Below, in pieces: positions 13,260 through 26,060 of a stretch of 64,000 nucleotides of DNA. A program made the translations under genes and the position numbers. Position 1 is the first letter of the stretch. The number at the start of each line of letters is the position of its first letter. The stretch is from Diorhabda sublineata (Eukaryota > Arthropoda > Insecta > Coleoptera > Chrysomelidae). Below the pieces are notes generated by a model. The model was not told the DNA's origin. It searched no databases and saw only the letters and a list, made by a program, of their open reading frames with translations. Location: positions 28,934,488 through 28,998,487 of the forward strand of contig NC_079480.1 of assembly GCF_026230105.1 (NCBI RefSeq), written 5' to 3'.

Positions 13260-15879
13260 TTTAGCCATTCCGTCCCCATTCTGCTTACACGTTTTTATTT
13301 GTCAGCGCGCCGTGTAAATTATTTATTTGCATTGAAACTAAAATTTTGCTATAATCAGAAACGCAACATATTAAGGAAAAAATCTTATGTGTTGCTGCGG
13401 TAATACATTTTTCTATGATAGTTTTTTTGTCGCAAGTGATAACGATGCAATTCTTATTATGCGATGTTTAGTAAGTAACACACTAAATCAATTTGATCAT
13501 AAAACGATATTGAACTATATTTCACTAATACACTTCGAAAAATCAAATAAGAAATTGGTTTTTCCTAGAGTGTTACCGTCATGACGGATGAAGTATTGCT
13601 TGTTTCCTAACTTTTGTTTTCTTATTTGTTAATTCCAAATTTTTCTTCACTTATTACACTAATTCTAAAATCAACTCAAACAAAATATAGTAAATCATAT
13701 TGCTCCAACTTCCAATCCCAGCGCGTTCACCAAAATTGCAAAAAACAAAAATTCCTCATCTGAGATCTTTTCGAAGGTATTTCTCATACGCCTTACGAAT
13801 TAGTCAACTACAAATTTTACGTCACAGTTTGATCATTTCATCTGGATACCCTAATCTTTTTTCCAAAAAAAGTGTATATATCTATATATGTTTGCGAGGG
13901 TTAACGAGAGATAACATTAAAATGTAAAAGCTTTTTTAAACCATAAAATAATCTTTCCTTTGTCACCGCCAAAAGTTCTGTAATTGTTTCCACCAATTTA
14001 TTTTATAAAGTTTGGAAACAGAAAGTAATCGAAGTGAGCCAGCTGAAGTGAATGGCGGATGAGGGAATAAATCGTTCCGCAGTTCGGCTAATTTATCAGA
14101 AAGAATATTGGACGAACGGTCAAGCGTGTGTCGTGATAAAACAGTACTATTATCCCAACAAATGCAATCATATTTTCGATAAACACATCTGAGACAATTA
14201 AAATAATATTAAACTGTTGCTGTTTTCTACTTATTTGAATAAAGATTCCAGTCAATGTGACCAGAACAGATTTTGATTCCTTTGATTGTTTTGATTGCAT
14301 TATTATTCTTACACTGCCTATAATGGTTTAACTATTTACTGTGACAACCTTTCGCGAAAAATATTGCATTCCCGTTGAGTTAAAATATTTAATTCACTTC
14401 AATCGGTGATTACTGGGTAATAAGGGACGAATTTTATAAGCTATTTTTGAAATACTTCCAGTAAATCAAGGTCGTGAACCCTCAGTACCACCCTTGTTGA
14501 TATATATATACTTTTAGAGCAAAGAATCAAATCAAATGGTTTGTAGCATTTTCAGTCTAATATTCATGTAACTTTACTGCGGTTTCTCTGAATGTTTTCT
14601 ATGTAAAAAATGGAGTTCAATCAATACTGCAACTTATATTCTTTATATACGTATGTTAGGTTTATGTGAAATAACAAATATCTCTACTTTTCTCAATTAA
14701 ATATCCTGTATCTCATTAAGTAACAGTCTTAGAGTAATATTTTGATATGTATATTCAGTAAAAATTACCTTCTACAGAGCTGTAAACTTAAAATATGTAG
14801 AATTAACAATTTTTACAAGTAAAATGTAACATCATAAAAAATTTCGAGAAAATAAATGATCAAAAAGTTACAAAGTAATCTTTGGCGTTATATTGCACTC
14901 ATATTCATATCGAGCGATTTGATTTGAGTCTCTTTTCTGCCAAGTATGATTTCTTTGTTTTTGCTTTGTCTTTATCACGACTGGTTGTGAGTACTTACTC
15001 AACGATTTTAGAGTTGAATGTTTAAAATTGCTGATAGTGATTTATAAATATTAACCATTACATATTCAAATAGTAGTTTAATAGCTATACTATTTTGTTC
15101 CTCTCGTGACAAATGTTATTTAGATAAATGCAGCTTTGCAGCTGTAGTCAAAAATCAAGTCATTTGATTTCCTTGACATCTACATTCGGCTTTTTTATTT
15201 TGATCCAGCATCCTTTGAACTACTTCAATACTGTTTAATTTTCTATCACGTTGAACCCTTTCTTATCATGAGGTCATAATTGTTAGTGAAGCTCGTATGA
15301 TAAACATCAGTGCTCGAACTAACTATCCATTAGATACATAACTTTATAGGAAGAATACAATAAACCTTTGGGTTATGAGTTATTCACAATACACTGATGA
15401 TGTAGTTTTATGACTAATCGATCTCACCTTCATTCTCATTGTAATGAGAATATTTCCAAATAATAATCCAAAAGAAAATTTCCTATCATGATCGGTTTTT
15501 CGGTGTCCATAGTTTAGCCATTGTTTGCCTTGTTGGGTAGATTTGGATATTTTGTTGTTTAATTTTAAACTATTATTCCTTGCTGAATTTATAATCATAA
15601 TTTTGCTTATTAATTTGCCTATACAGACATTAAGGTCTTCCAATAATAGTTATTTAACCATAAATATCATCTAAAAATATGTTCGATAAACTCTTCACAA
15701 TATTCAATGAATCCGACATTCTTCTGAGCGATATTCTCAACATACATGTCAAGTTTTCATAGACGTCTCCGCTTTTTTTACTCTGTTTATTTCACAAATA
15801 AATAACCAAGAAAAGAAAAAGAAAAAAAACCATTCAATACAGGAGATCCATTTATTTAAACGTACTTTTTACGTCCTTC
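13260..15879. other. BCL11 intron with small GC-richer patches
   Basis: Mostly AT-rich and featureless. Two short GC-richer patches stand out: 13270-13330 (CAGCGCGCCGTG) and 14030-14110 (GCCAGCTG, AATGGCGGATGAG, CCGCAGTTCGG). The second holds a Pho/YY1-like GGCGG-ATGA context. No coding frame is supported. Confidence 0.35.
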
Positions 15880-16095
15880 TCGTCCACAACAGAACGTCCG
15901 CAGTCTTTAGAATTTCAGATCACGGTCAACGCAGGAGGCTTACGAACATTTGCATATGTTTAAAATGTGGCCGCGAATGGAGCACAAAGGACATCACGAA
16001 GAACCGATTATTTATCACTATAAGGTCTTGCTTGCAACTCGCAAGGTGGGGGTGGTGAAACATCTTGCAGGCTTCTTAAAATCACCAAGGAACTA
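15880..16095. promoter_or_regulatory. GC-richer intronic island with POU-like octamer
   Basis: The block contains ATTTGCATATG (octamer-like, POU), GGCCGCGAATGG, ACAAAGGACA (TCF/Sox-like), TTTATCACT and AAGGTGGGGGTGG. It is sharply GC-richer than its flanks and has no ORF. It is a strong candidate enhancer on composition and motif density, but neither activity nor conservation can be shown here. Confidence 0.38.
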
Positions 16096-17093
16096 TGTAA
16101 TACAGGGACGCATCAACAAATAGACAAATTAACGTAGTGAAAGTGATTAACAATTTTTCAATATAATCAATTATATTATTGTTGATGACATTTCCATAAT
16201 TTTTTGCCAAATCCTCAGTATCATATTTAGGATAAATACACTCTTATCCGAACTCAAATACTTCACATCTAAGTCCAGAAAAGGGAGGAGAAACTCGTAA
16301 AGATTTAACTTATATTTTGAATTCGAGAAAAGACTGTGTCTTATTCTTGTGAGATCCTAGCCCTATGAAAAATTGTTCAACTTATATAAATAAAAGGAAA
16401 CTTGAGTCCAAATAGTCGTATCCAGCAGCACTGATATTATTGTAGTGCTAAATACAATAGTACTACAGAATTTTCAAAATAATGGATCTGGAGATTCACA
16501 ATTCCAGCTTTATCATTTTGGGTCAAGAAATTATGTACGAGTTTGCTTATAATACCAAAAAGAATCGCTTGTGCTCTTGATTTTTAGAAACAATTTCATC
16601 ATAAATTTTTAGAGAACCTTAATATATAAACAAATCAAGATTTGTTAATCGTTCATCTACTTTTGGAGGGTATGTGTTGTGAAATCAATACTTACTTATG
16701 TATCGCAATAACAAAATCTCAGGATATTGTGTTTTTCTACATTGTTGTTAGATGAGAAAATTCATCGTTTTCAAATGAACATTCAATGCTCATTTATGTC
16801 CTCCGTAGTCGCTTTGTTCCATATTCCTCCTTCAAGGTAATAAAATTACTAACAGGATTTGTACCATAGGTTTTGCTGTGATAAAAGAAATATATATATT
16901 GAGGTTTTAAAGCGACTCTAAAAAAGCGCGAATGATTTGGAATGTAATTTACTAAAAGTCTTTATATACCGTTACTCAATACAAGATATTTTCCCTTAGT
17001 CGATCCTTATCAAATTGTAATATCAATACACTCAAAATTTAGTTTTTTCTTAATTTTGGATACAGATATTTCATCAGCAACCTTTGAAAGTTA
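16096..17093. other. BCL11 intron, no recognised feature
   Basis: AT-rich sequence without a supported gene, repeat or motif cluster. It ends at the TA target site of the mariner copy. Confidence 0.5.
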
Positions 17094-17994
17094 CCAGGAT
17101 GGTCCCGGAAAAGACAGTCTGATCTAGAGATGGCGGTAGTTGTTTGAAAAATACCACTGTATTAGTATACAATCTATACAGCATATGTTTAAAGACGCCA
17201 CGTTGCTTAGCTGAACTAGATTCCACAAAACGGTACTGGATGATCGTCAACTGAAAGTGTGCGAGCTAGTAGATTTAGTAGGCATCTTAAAAAGTGCGGT
17301 ACATCGCACATTAACTAAGAATTTAGACATGAGAAAGTTGTGCGCAAGTGGGTGCCGCCTTTGCTCACAATGGAAGAAAAACATCGTCGAGTTTTTGGCA
17401 ATGTTTCACAGAAATAAAGCCGTTTCATAACCATAACCAATCGATACAATGGGTTGAAAGGGAGAACCGGCTCCAAGGAACGCAAAGATCGTTCCATCTG
17501 CAGGCAAGGACATACGTCAGTTTTTTGGGATGCGCGTGGGATAATTTTAATTGACTATCTTGAACAAGGAAAAACTATCAACGGCGAGTATTATACAAAC
17601 TTATTGCAATATTGAAGCGGCGAAGAAATAAAGCAAAAACGGCCGCATTTGCCTAAGAACAAAGTGTTGTTTCATCAGCTGACACATCCGTTATTGCAAT
17701 AGCCAAAATTAATGAATTGAAGTTTGAATTGCTACCTCATAAATTCTATTCACCAGATTTAGTCCCCTCAGATTACTTTTTTTCCCAGACGTAGAAAAAT
17801 GACTCGATGGTTAAAGATTTTCTAACAATGAAGAGGTTATATCGGCAGTTATTGGCTATTTTGAGGAACTTGACCATCTTTATTATAAAAAGAGTATCGA
17901 ACTTATTGAACATCGCTTGAAAAATAAATACATTTTTTTTTTCAAAATTTTTATATTCTGTTTGTTGGGCCAGATACTATTGGGACCATCCTCG
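17094..17994 (+). mobile_element. Internally deleted mariner transposon with both terminal repeats
   Basis: The ends are CCAGGATGGTCCC at 17094 and, inverted, CGAGGATGGTCCC ending at 17994, each flanked by TA (17092-17093 and 17995-17996), the mariner target duplication. Between them lies a broken transposase on the + strand. LKVCELVDLVGILKSAVHRT and LDMRKLCA (17250-17340) continue after a frameshift as KWVPPLLTMEEKHRR. Further frame changes lead to YSPDLVPSDYF (about 17747-17779), the catalytic third Asp region of DD34D mariners. At 901 bp it is about 400 bp shorter than an intact mariner, and the central block with the first catalytic Asp is lost. It is non-autonomous and sits inside the large BCL11 intron. 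Confidence 0.9.
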
Positions 17995-17996
17995 TA

Positions 17997-19969
17997 CACT
18001 TTATTTTGATCCAAAGTTATCAAACCTGCTTAAAATTCGCTACCATCATTAGACTGAATCCTTTAAATTATTCCACAATATTTTTATACAATATTTTGAA
18101 CAATCAGGAAGATTTCCAACTATTGAGAATTCAAAGTTTTCCAATTTCCTACTATTTCCAAATATTCACTTGTTTTACATACGAAGTGTCTTCTCAAATA
18201 AATGCCTCAATAGGCCAGAAATAGTTATTACATTTCTTCTAAGGTGTTCTGGAAAATTTTTTACCTGGTACCAGAATTTACTCAATTAACCTAAAAAACA
18301 AATCTTGTCGTATACTAAAAATCAGCAAATTGAGAAAAATATTTAATCAATAATAAACATTATTGATAAAAGTGAAGTCACTAAAATAAAATATACGCAA
18401 ATGCAATAAAAAATACATATGTTTGTGCTGGATATGAATGTTTCTTGGTTTTATTTCCATTTCAAGCTTATTTTCATTCTTTAATTCGATTTTCTAAGGA
18501 AGCGTGGTGTTTAAATTCATCTAGATTATGTTTTTGTTGTCTTGCGTTATTAGAACACAATTGATAATTCGTCAATAAAGGTTCTGCTCAAGATATTCGA
18601 TTTAGATGAATTGATTGATTCAATAAACTCTCAAATGAATTTCAATACAATTTAAAATCACGTACCCACTATTCAAAAGGTTGTTAATTTTTGAATTGTA
18701 CCCGTATCAGAAAGATTTATTTATCATCGGAGACCGAAGGCCGGCTGGGGTCCTTTTGAAATAGGGGCAACTTGGAGCTTATGAGTGGTCTCTCGAATAT
18801 ACTATACAGCTTTGGAGATGACAATAGGCAAGGAGCTTAAAAATTTGAATATCGCGGTCATTCTGGTTTTATCTCGACTAACATTAAGGAAGTTGATTCA
18901 TTGAAAGTTATGACGGATGGCTCTCTTGGCACTTAAACTGTTGGTCACGGTTCTTTTCTCGGAAAAAGCTAGTGTACTATATTTCGTGTGAAAGAAAATA
19001 AATATATTTGTAACATCGTGATGTAAAAGTCTATCTTAAGTGATAGACAGCACAGTTTAAATAATTTGTACCAGAAAGTGTATCTTATCTACAAAAAAAG
19101 TATTACCAGTACCAGTATTTTCAATAAATATTATGGTTGGTAAAAATCACTTATCACATAATATATCTATAGTTGACCTTTCCGCATAATTATTTTTTCA
19201 ACAAAGAGAGTTTTTATTTAGATGATGTTGGGGAAATCGACTGGGAAATTGATTATTATTTTGTACTAAGATGTGGTATTCAAATACTGCCAGCAAAATT
19301 CAATGAAAAATCATATGATTATGAATATTTCAAAGACGTGAAAGAGATATATTAAGGAAACTAGAAACTAATTTCAATTAATGCCTATTTCTATTTTGAA
19401 ATATTAACAATAATAATAGGATTTTATTCTTTAATGAATAGAGTTTCGTAATAACGAATTTTCGATTTCAATTTTCATTTTTGAGGTCTAGCCCTGCTTG
19501 ACAAAGGAGTAATTCCTAACCTTATTTTATGTTTTGAAAAATCAAAGTCTTGTACAAGTCCCAAAAGAAAATAATTTTTTGTAGAGTAAAGGGTACTTTT
19601 TATAGCAAATAAAAAGAAGTTTTTGAAAAAACTTGTTGAGAATCAACATCTAGGTCCTTATCGAATTCACAATTCTCTATAATTTTGACTGATTGATAAT
19701 TCAATAAAAGTTATGTTAATTCCTCAGTTTAAATAATCTTCTATATCAATAGGTTCGTGAAATAGACAAATAGCTGATAGTATTTATTCTCTAGTGATTG
19801 ATCAAACTGCGTGAGTTATTGTAGTTTTCAAAATATCACTATCGTTTGAAATGTCTTCTAGATAAACCATTCGTTCAACACTTTCCCACACAAAAACATA
19901 ACAGATTCAATTATAAAAGAAATCAGTGACTACCATTTCACAAAATAAACAACATTATAAAAATCTTCC
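17997..19969. other. BCL11 intron, one GC-richer block
   Basis: Mostly AT-rich. Positions 18730-18980 are GC-richer (GGAGACCGAAGGCCGGCTGGGG). At about 18908 they read MTDGSLGT followed by GHGS, reminiscent of the first Asp motif of a LINE RNase H domain, but the similarity is too short to call. The rest holds nothing recognisable. Confidence 0.35.
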
Positions 19970-20270
19970 CATTTAGTGGGTGGAAAATCGCAGTTATGTC
20001 GATTGCCAAATCCCGACTAGGAAATATCTGCTTTTTCCGTTTCCTATAACGTCCGGTAGAAACAGAGCTCCACGTTTAACGGACGAATCATTCGTGAAAT
20101 TATCCTTGGAGAACAATGGCCGCCGTTTTATTTCAGGAAAGAAAAGAAGCTGCAAGCGTACAGATCGTCATTATAATGTCACTTCCTTTTACCGTCTGAG
20201 GTCGTCTTGACCTCGTAGAAGTGTTCACTTATCCGTATATCCGACACCATTGTCACCGGGTCCTTCAAAA
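19970..20270. promoter_or_regulatory. GC-richer intronic island, candidate enhancer
   Basis: The block includes AACAATGGCCGCCG (Sox-like and Pho/YY1-like words together), AATGTCACTTCC and GAGGTCGTCTTGACCTC, an inverted GAGGTC/GACCTC pair suited to a nuclear receptor. A 76-codon + strand frame at 19980-20210 runs through it, but it has no recognisable family and no clear splice sites, so a non-coding element is preferred. Confidence 0.37.
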
Positions 20271-23200
20271 CCTAACTTTAGTAAATGCTTACTGTTTGTA
20301 TTATATATTATACGGTTCATAGGTTCCAGATAAGTACCGTTTTATTTTAATTACGATATAAATCCTCTCTTTATTCATTAGATAATTAAAAAAATATGTA
20401 TATTCATATATAGGAAACGATAGGATGAAATCCTCTCACTGGAATTTGATTAGGAATGAAGCACCGTAGACTATTTATTTAGATCTAATTCTAACATCAT
20501 GTTGAATAATTTTTTTGCAATATAAATAAACACAAGATAAGTGTAACCTGGAAGACAAACACTAGAAGTTTAAATAATGTGCAAATAAGTTTTATACGTC
20601 ATCCAGATTTTCTGAAGTCTCTAAATATGAGTTTTGGAAGAGGACAGAAGTTTCCAGCTATTCACACTCTATATTCACGCACCTGAATAACCCATATGGT
20701 ACGAGGCGAGAGAAGGCGAGAGGTGCCGAGCACACCGTCCACACTTTAGTACTTGTGTAGCCTCGAAGAGATCGGATCGAGCATTATAAGAGTGGATATA
20801 TAAAATAGATTGTAGTTACGAACGTATCCGTTGTATTCACGGATTTTGTTATTCAATTGTAGTTCATATTTATGATACAATAATGACACTTTATCACTGT
20901 AGTGAAATATATCACTGCGAATGTGTTATCTTACAATATGGTCAAGTGATTTTCATACTGATATTGGAAATGTTCATGCATGGTGTTGATATAGAAAAAG
21001 GGTTAATTTTTGTTCAAAATATAGACCCAGAAATAGTTTTAGGAACGATTTGAGAATATAACTGGTTTAACCTCCATAATTGACCTAACATAAATAATGT
21101 AACCGCATCATCTACCGTTTAGACAGTATGAGTAGCTACCTATCTCGATATCGTACTGTTAGTGCTAATGAAGAAAACGTCGATCTCATGTCTATGTTCA
21201 GTTATTACCACATTGGGTCTTATAGACCGACAGCTATTTCTCAGACCTGATTATCTAAAGATACTTGGTGGGTTATTATTCATTTAATATAATGAAATAT
21301 GTGTATAAATTTATCTTTGACCCTAGGAAATCATTAATAGAATCATTGGATTAATTGTTCAGCGGAGAAGGGTTGCAATTATGAAAAGTAATTACCAAAA
21401 CTTAGAAGGCTCCGATAAGAATGTATTATAATCTACAGTATAAAGTAGCGGAATATCTTTGTGCCAGATTCGAAGTCGGTGATTTTAAAGTCCAAGCAAA
21501 ATTAGTCGCAGGATGAACGGCTTAATCCAATCATGCTCCATAAGCAGAGATTCATCATAATTACTTCATACTTACACAAATACTAGCTGAAAAACCGACA
21601 TAATAAGACAAGAACTCTTCCAGGACTTTTTTACATGGCAAGAGGGATGAAAAACAATTAATTTTGATTGCAAAATTACAAGAAAAGACTGAAGATAGTT
21701 TTATAAATGAACTGTTTTCAAAGAACTCAATTACACTCAATAGTAGACATAAAAATGTTTCATACTTTGGTTTCACACTTTGAAGTTGGTTTTGCACATA
21801 TCTAGTATAACCTTCATTCTAAGGTTGGGTCAATTTATCTATGACAAGACAAACATAACTGTCTATAAAATAAACACTACTACAGTTTTAATCAAAATCT
21901 CCTAAACTACCACCAAGTAGCTATTATAGGTACCTTCAGGAAACATGACCCACGAGTCCTAGAAGAAATGATAATAGAACGACCAAAGAAGCTGACAATA
22001 TTTGAGAGAAAATTGCACGTTATTTTTTTATACAACAAAAAGTGAAATGTTTTTATTTCCACAGAAAAATACGAACTTCAGACTGTGCATTTGGATTACT
22101 TGTATCTGTCATAACTGAATTTTTATTGAACGCATAGTTCTTAAGAAGTAACCAATTTATTATTTACTCAACCGAAATCTATAAATCAATATTCTACTGT
22201 AGTATTTTAGTTACAGAGGGTTAAAAAATCTTATTAAACTTTCTACTGAATTTGCCAACTCTTTCCATTTCTCAACTATGTCGGAAGAAAAGACAACGAA
22301 CTCTCTATTTTCTCTAACGTTTTACTGAAAATGGAATTACATTATTGCTAGCCGTAAGTATCAATATTATTCAAATTGATTGACGCACACGTTGAAAAAC
22401 GTTACAACAAACCGTGATAAGCGTTTTCAATTGAGCTTGTGGAAACCATAATATAGAGACAAATATGAAATGGTATCATGTTATATATTATTGAGACACG
22501 TGTAGGTTCAAGCCTTCTACTTGTAATTTGTAACTGAACTTATCACAATTATAACTTGTGTTATTGGTCAATTATTCAATATAGCGCTTATATAAACTAG
22601 CATTTTCTATAGCTGTGTGATTTCTTAGTTGTAATTCTATCTATTATAGAAAATACATGTATAACAACGATCAATTAGTAATTTTTCATTAATTTACCAC
22701 ATTCTTTGAGAATTGTTAACATTTGGCAATCACGAGTAGCTTCCTCCATCAAATTTTTCTATTCTAGTTCCATTTATAAAGAGTTCAGGTCTTTAGTTGA
22801 TTTCACAACTTCTTTCCATCTCCTACCCATTCAAAAGTTCCATTGCATTCTGTCTCTTCTTTCCAATGGTCTAGCTGATGTCAGTTTGATCAAATGAACC
22901 CATTTGGACAATAAAAAATGATACTGGATATTTATATTAATACAGAAAATCCCATACAATTAACATACAATTGACATATTCGAAAAAACTTAGACCTAAA
23001 CCAAAATATTGAAAATATATACATGAAATTTATTTGTACATTGCTATTAAGACCTGAATTTGTGACGCACCATTTGGAATTAGCTCAGTTATTGTTATTA
23101 ATTCGAAGAATATTTTCTGCACCAAACTATTTGTATGTCTCATTAACTGTTTACAGAATTTTTAAACATTAGACGAATAGTTTCATGAGCATATATCATT

Positions 23201-23279
23201 TTTTTCATCTAATCATCACAATACGTCGATTCAGTCACAAATTTTTGATAATTATATCCGTAACAAGTGTTTAAAATGA
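20271..23279. other. BCL11 intron, no recognised gene
   Basis: AT-rich. A short GC-richer patch lies at 20695-20780 (GGCGAGAGAAGGCGAGAGG). GGCTTAATCCAATCAT at 21520 resembles GGCTTAATCCGATCAT at 34291; both contain an Otd/Bicoid-type TAATCC. No gene or mobile element was recognised. Confidence 0.4.
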
Positions 23280-23480
23280 CCCTAGGCTTATTGATATTCC
23301 AGTCGTATAGAACATTGTCCCTTAACGACTTCAGATAGTTTTCAGTTTTCAAATTCCCCCTGATATTGAATTTTAAATGGGGAAATACAATACAAGATTA
23401 TGAATTTTGCCGCAAACGCCAACAGCCATCGATACCCCGTAAATCAATCATAACCGAAAAATATACAGATTTCGTTTTTT
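23280..23480. promoter_or_regulatory. Candidate intronic regulatory island with Hox/Exd-like site
   Basis: The block contains GCCGCAAACGCC, CATCGATA (DREF/BEAF-like core) and AAATCAATCATAACCG, an ATCAATCA word typical of Hox/Exd composite sites. It is GC-richer than its flanks and non-coding. The function is inferred from motifs. Confidence 0.3.
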
Positions 23481-25849
23481 AATAAATACAGCATACGATG
23501 ACATCGATATCGCAGAATCTGATGTCTCTGTTTTAATAAAATCCTTCTTTTGTCAAGGGGTTGGATACGATGATATTTCTATTGAATTCCCAATTCAATA
23601 TCATTTTTTGTTCGTAAAAGGTGAAGTTTCTCTTGTTTAATAAGAAAAGAAACGAGAGGATGAATTATTTGTGACCATCTTTATGTAATATAAAGATAAA
23701 AATATAGATTATAGAAGTTATTGCAATTTTAGCTGAATTTTCATTAGACAAATGTGTCACAAAGTACAAAAAGTAGAAATTCTCTAGATTAATATAACAC
23801 AGAATTTGAAGCAACCATATTTCTCCATTTTTACCGGTCTCTGTCTAGTTTTCACCGGTTGTGTTTTTCATATCATCTGTACTTTGATATACCTAGACTT
23901 TACTCGATGTTTGTAGTCTCAATGGAAGTGTTTGTACTCTTCTTTCCTCTGAATTATTTATCTTCTCCACCTTTAATCTGTTTAGTCTCTCCACCTCTGA
24001 ATTTCACTAATCTTTAAAGTAATAGTTGAGTATTCCACTTTGCACTATGTGTAGTCAATGTCATTGTTCTTATTCTATAATTAGCAACAATGTGAAATAC
24101 AAATATATTTTTCAATTTTCCAAAACTTCCTAATTCAGCGCATATTTTCTCATATTTCTACTTTTTGGTATTATATTTTCTGTGTCCTGTATCGCTTATT
24201 TCCAGGTATACATCTTACGATGTCTATCAACATTTCATACAGTACATTTCAAATTGGGAGCGATGTGGTACGAAGACTAAATGACCTATCGTCTTTTTTG
24301 ATACATTTTTCTATAGCGAATCCTTGAATACATCCTTCATAATCTGTATGTATAATTCTTGAAATGTTGCCACACTTATTATGCGGTCTTCGTATTATCT
24401 ATATCTATCAGGGAGGCTCTGTAAGTACATGAATTGACCTTGAAATGAAAAATATCACCCTATTAAGAAGTACATAATCTATATGTTTCAAATTTGAAGA
24501 CGCTACTTTGTTGAGTATTTACTTGGCAGCCAGTGATGCAGTCGTATATTGAAAGCGTCGTCCCAACCTATACTCTACTCTGAGTGATTCTGATTCTTCG
24601 TTTACAACAGTAAAATATTGGGTAGAAATAACTTAACTTGGAAATTTAAGAAGAAGCCTCGACTGACCATTCGGGAGAAAGTAGCATTTAAAAAAGTGAG
24701 TAAATATAGTATGTAGCTTATCACTAGAAGCTGAGTATGAGATTTGTGACAGTTAGCTCACAATCTAGAAGAACCAGTGTCATGAAGATGTTTCAGTTGT
24801 GTATTTAGTGCAGTTTCGACGCATCAGAATTGAATTTCTGCCATATTTCATTAATATGGATTAAATTGTTGAGATTAGACAACCAGATCCAATGAAAACC
24901 GTCATCTTCAAGCACAGTCTTGGTGTCTGTTTTTGCAACATGCAAATGATAATTTAGAGGTGTTTTTGTCGGATGGAAAACTTCTAGTCTATTAATGAAC
25001 ATCACGGTTGTGTGTTACTATCAATTATGGCATGTTTTCTAGAGCTTGCAAGCCAGATTTATCGTGTTGTCTTGTATCTTTTTAATTCTTAGTAAAATAT
25101 TGATAACCACTATTATTGATTTGAATTTAGTATATCTCAATATTTGCTGTTTAATGTTTTGAGAAATAATCTAAACAAAAATTTAATACCAAAATTTACT
25201 TTATACTTGTCACATTCTAAATACAATTATAAAATTAATAGAAACAATAATAAATAAAATCTATATGAAATTTGAGGGATCTAAATAGATATGAAAAAAG
25301 TTATTATTCTGAAAACGCAATTTGAAACACAATGAGGTTTTTACTCAGATTTAATTCAAAATCCACTCATATTGAAGTATATGACAGTTTCCAGAGCAGA
25401 ACCCATTTGAAAGAATATCTTAAACGTCGCCGACATATTTGGAGGTTGCTATAATTTTGGTCAATATTGTTGGATCGTTAGCCTTTAACAGTATTATTCT
25501 TTCAGGCGTGACAAACTCAAAAGTGAATTATTTCATCTGTTATATTCATATTCATATTCATATTCATATATATTCATGTTCTTTTGTTAATCCCGACGAT
25601 TTTCGGTGAAATATTATATTAAAACATATGCATGTACGCTCCTAGACAAAAGAACAAATGGAAAATAATTTAATTTTCAAGTAGGCCGAAATATTAGATA
25701 CGTTCAGTTTGTTTTCCATTATTCACACACTGATATAATCATGGTCACTTCCTTTCTGAATGCATTCACCATCAAAAGTGTCACATCAGTGTTACCAAAT
25801 CCCAAAACTTGAGTAGCAATCCTCGTATATAATTCGTAGACTATAATAT
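23481..25849. other. BCL11 intron, no supported gene
   Basis: T-rich at 23800-24300. Around 24560-24660 the + strand can be read as a very faint mariner-like N-terminal fragment (SSFTTVKYWV), too weak to call. A tandem (ATTCAT)4 lies at 25544-25567. No other structure was seen. Confidence 0.35.
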
Positions 25850-26060
25850 TCAACGTATGCGCTTTTGTTGGCGATTGTACACACATGTCGGTGTGGCATT
25901 ACGTGGCCGCCACATAATACACTGTAAACTCGAAAAGCTAAAAAACGACGGAAAATGAAAAATCATTTGGACGTTCACGGAGAAAACTTGGGTCTGCCGT
26001 CCAGGGTGTGCCGGACGTGACTTGATTTAAGATAATTTCGAAATGGCTTCTGCTAGAGTA
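25850..26060. promoter_or_regulatory. GC-richer intronic island, candidate enhancer
   Basis: The block has GTCGGTGTGGCATTACGTGG, GCCGCCACATAATAC, CTGCCGTCCAGGG and GTGCCGGACGTGAC, several with E-box or CRE-like CACGTR/ACGTGR cores. It contrasts strongly with flanking AT-rich DNA and lies 1.3 kb before the last BCL11 exon. No ORF is seen. Confidence 0.37.

Noticed and set aside
18900..18980. LINE RNase H start (MTDGS)
   Set aside because: One short motif in an otherwise unreadable stretch; chance cannot be excluded.
24560..24660. Mariner transposase N-terminal fragment on the + strand
   Set aside because: Only about ten residues resemble the family and no TIR or catalytic block is near.
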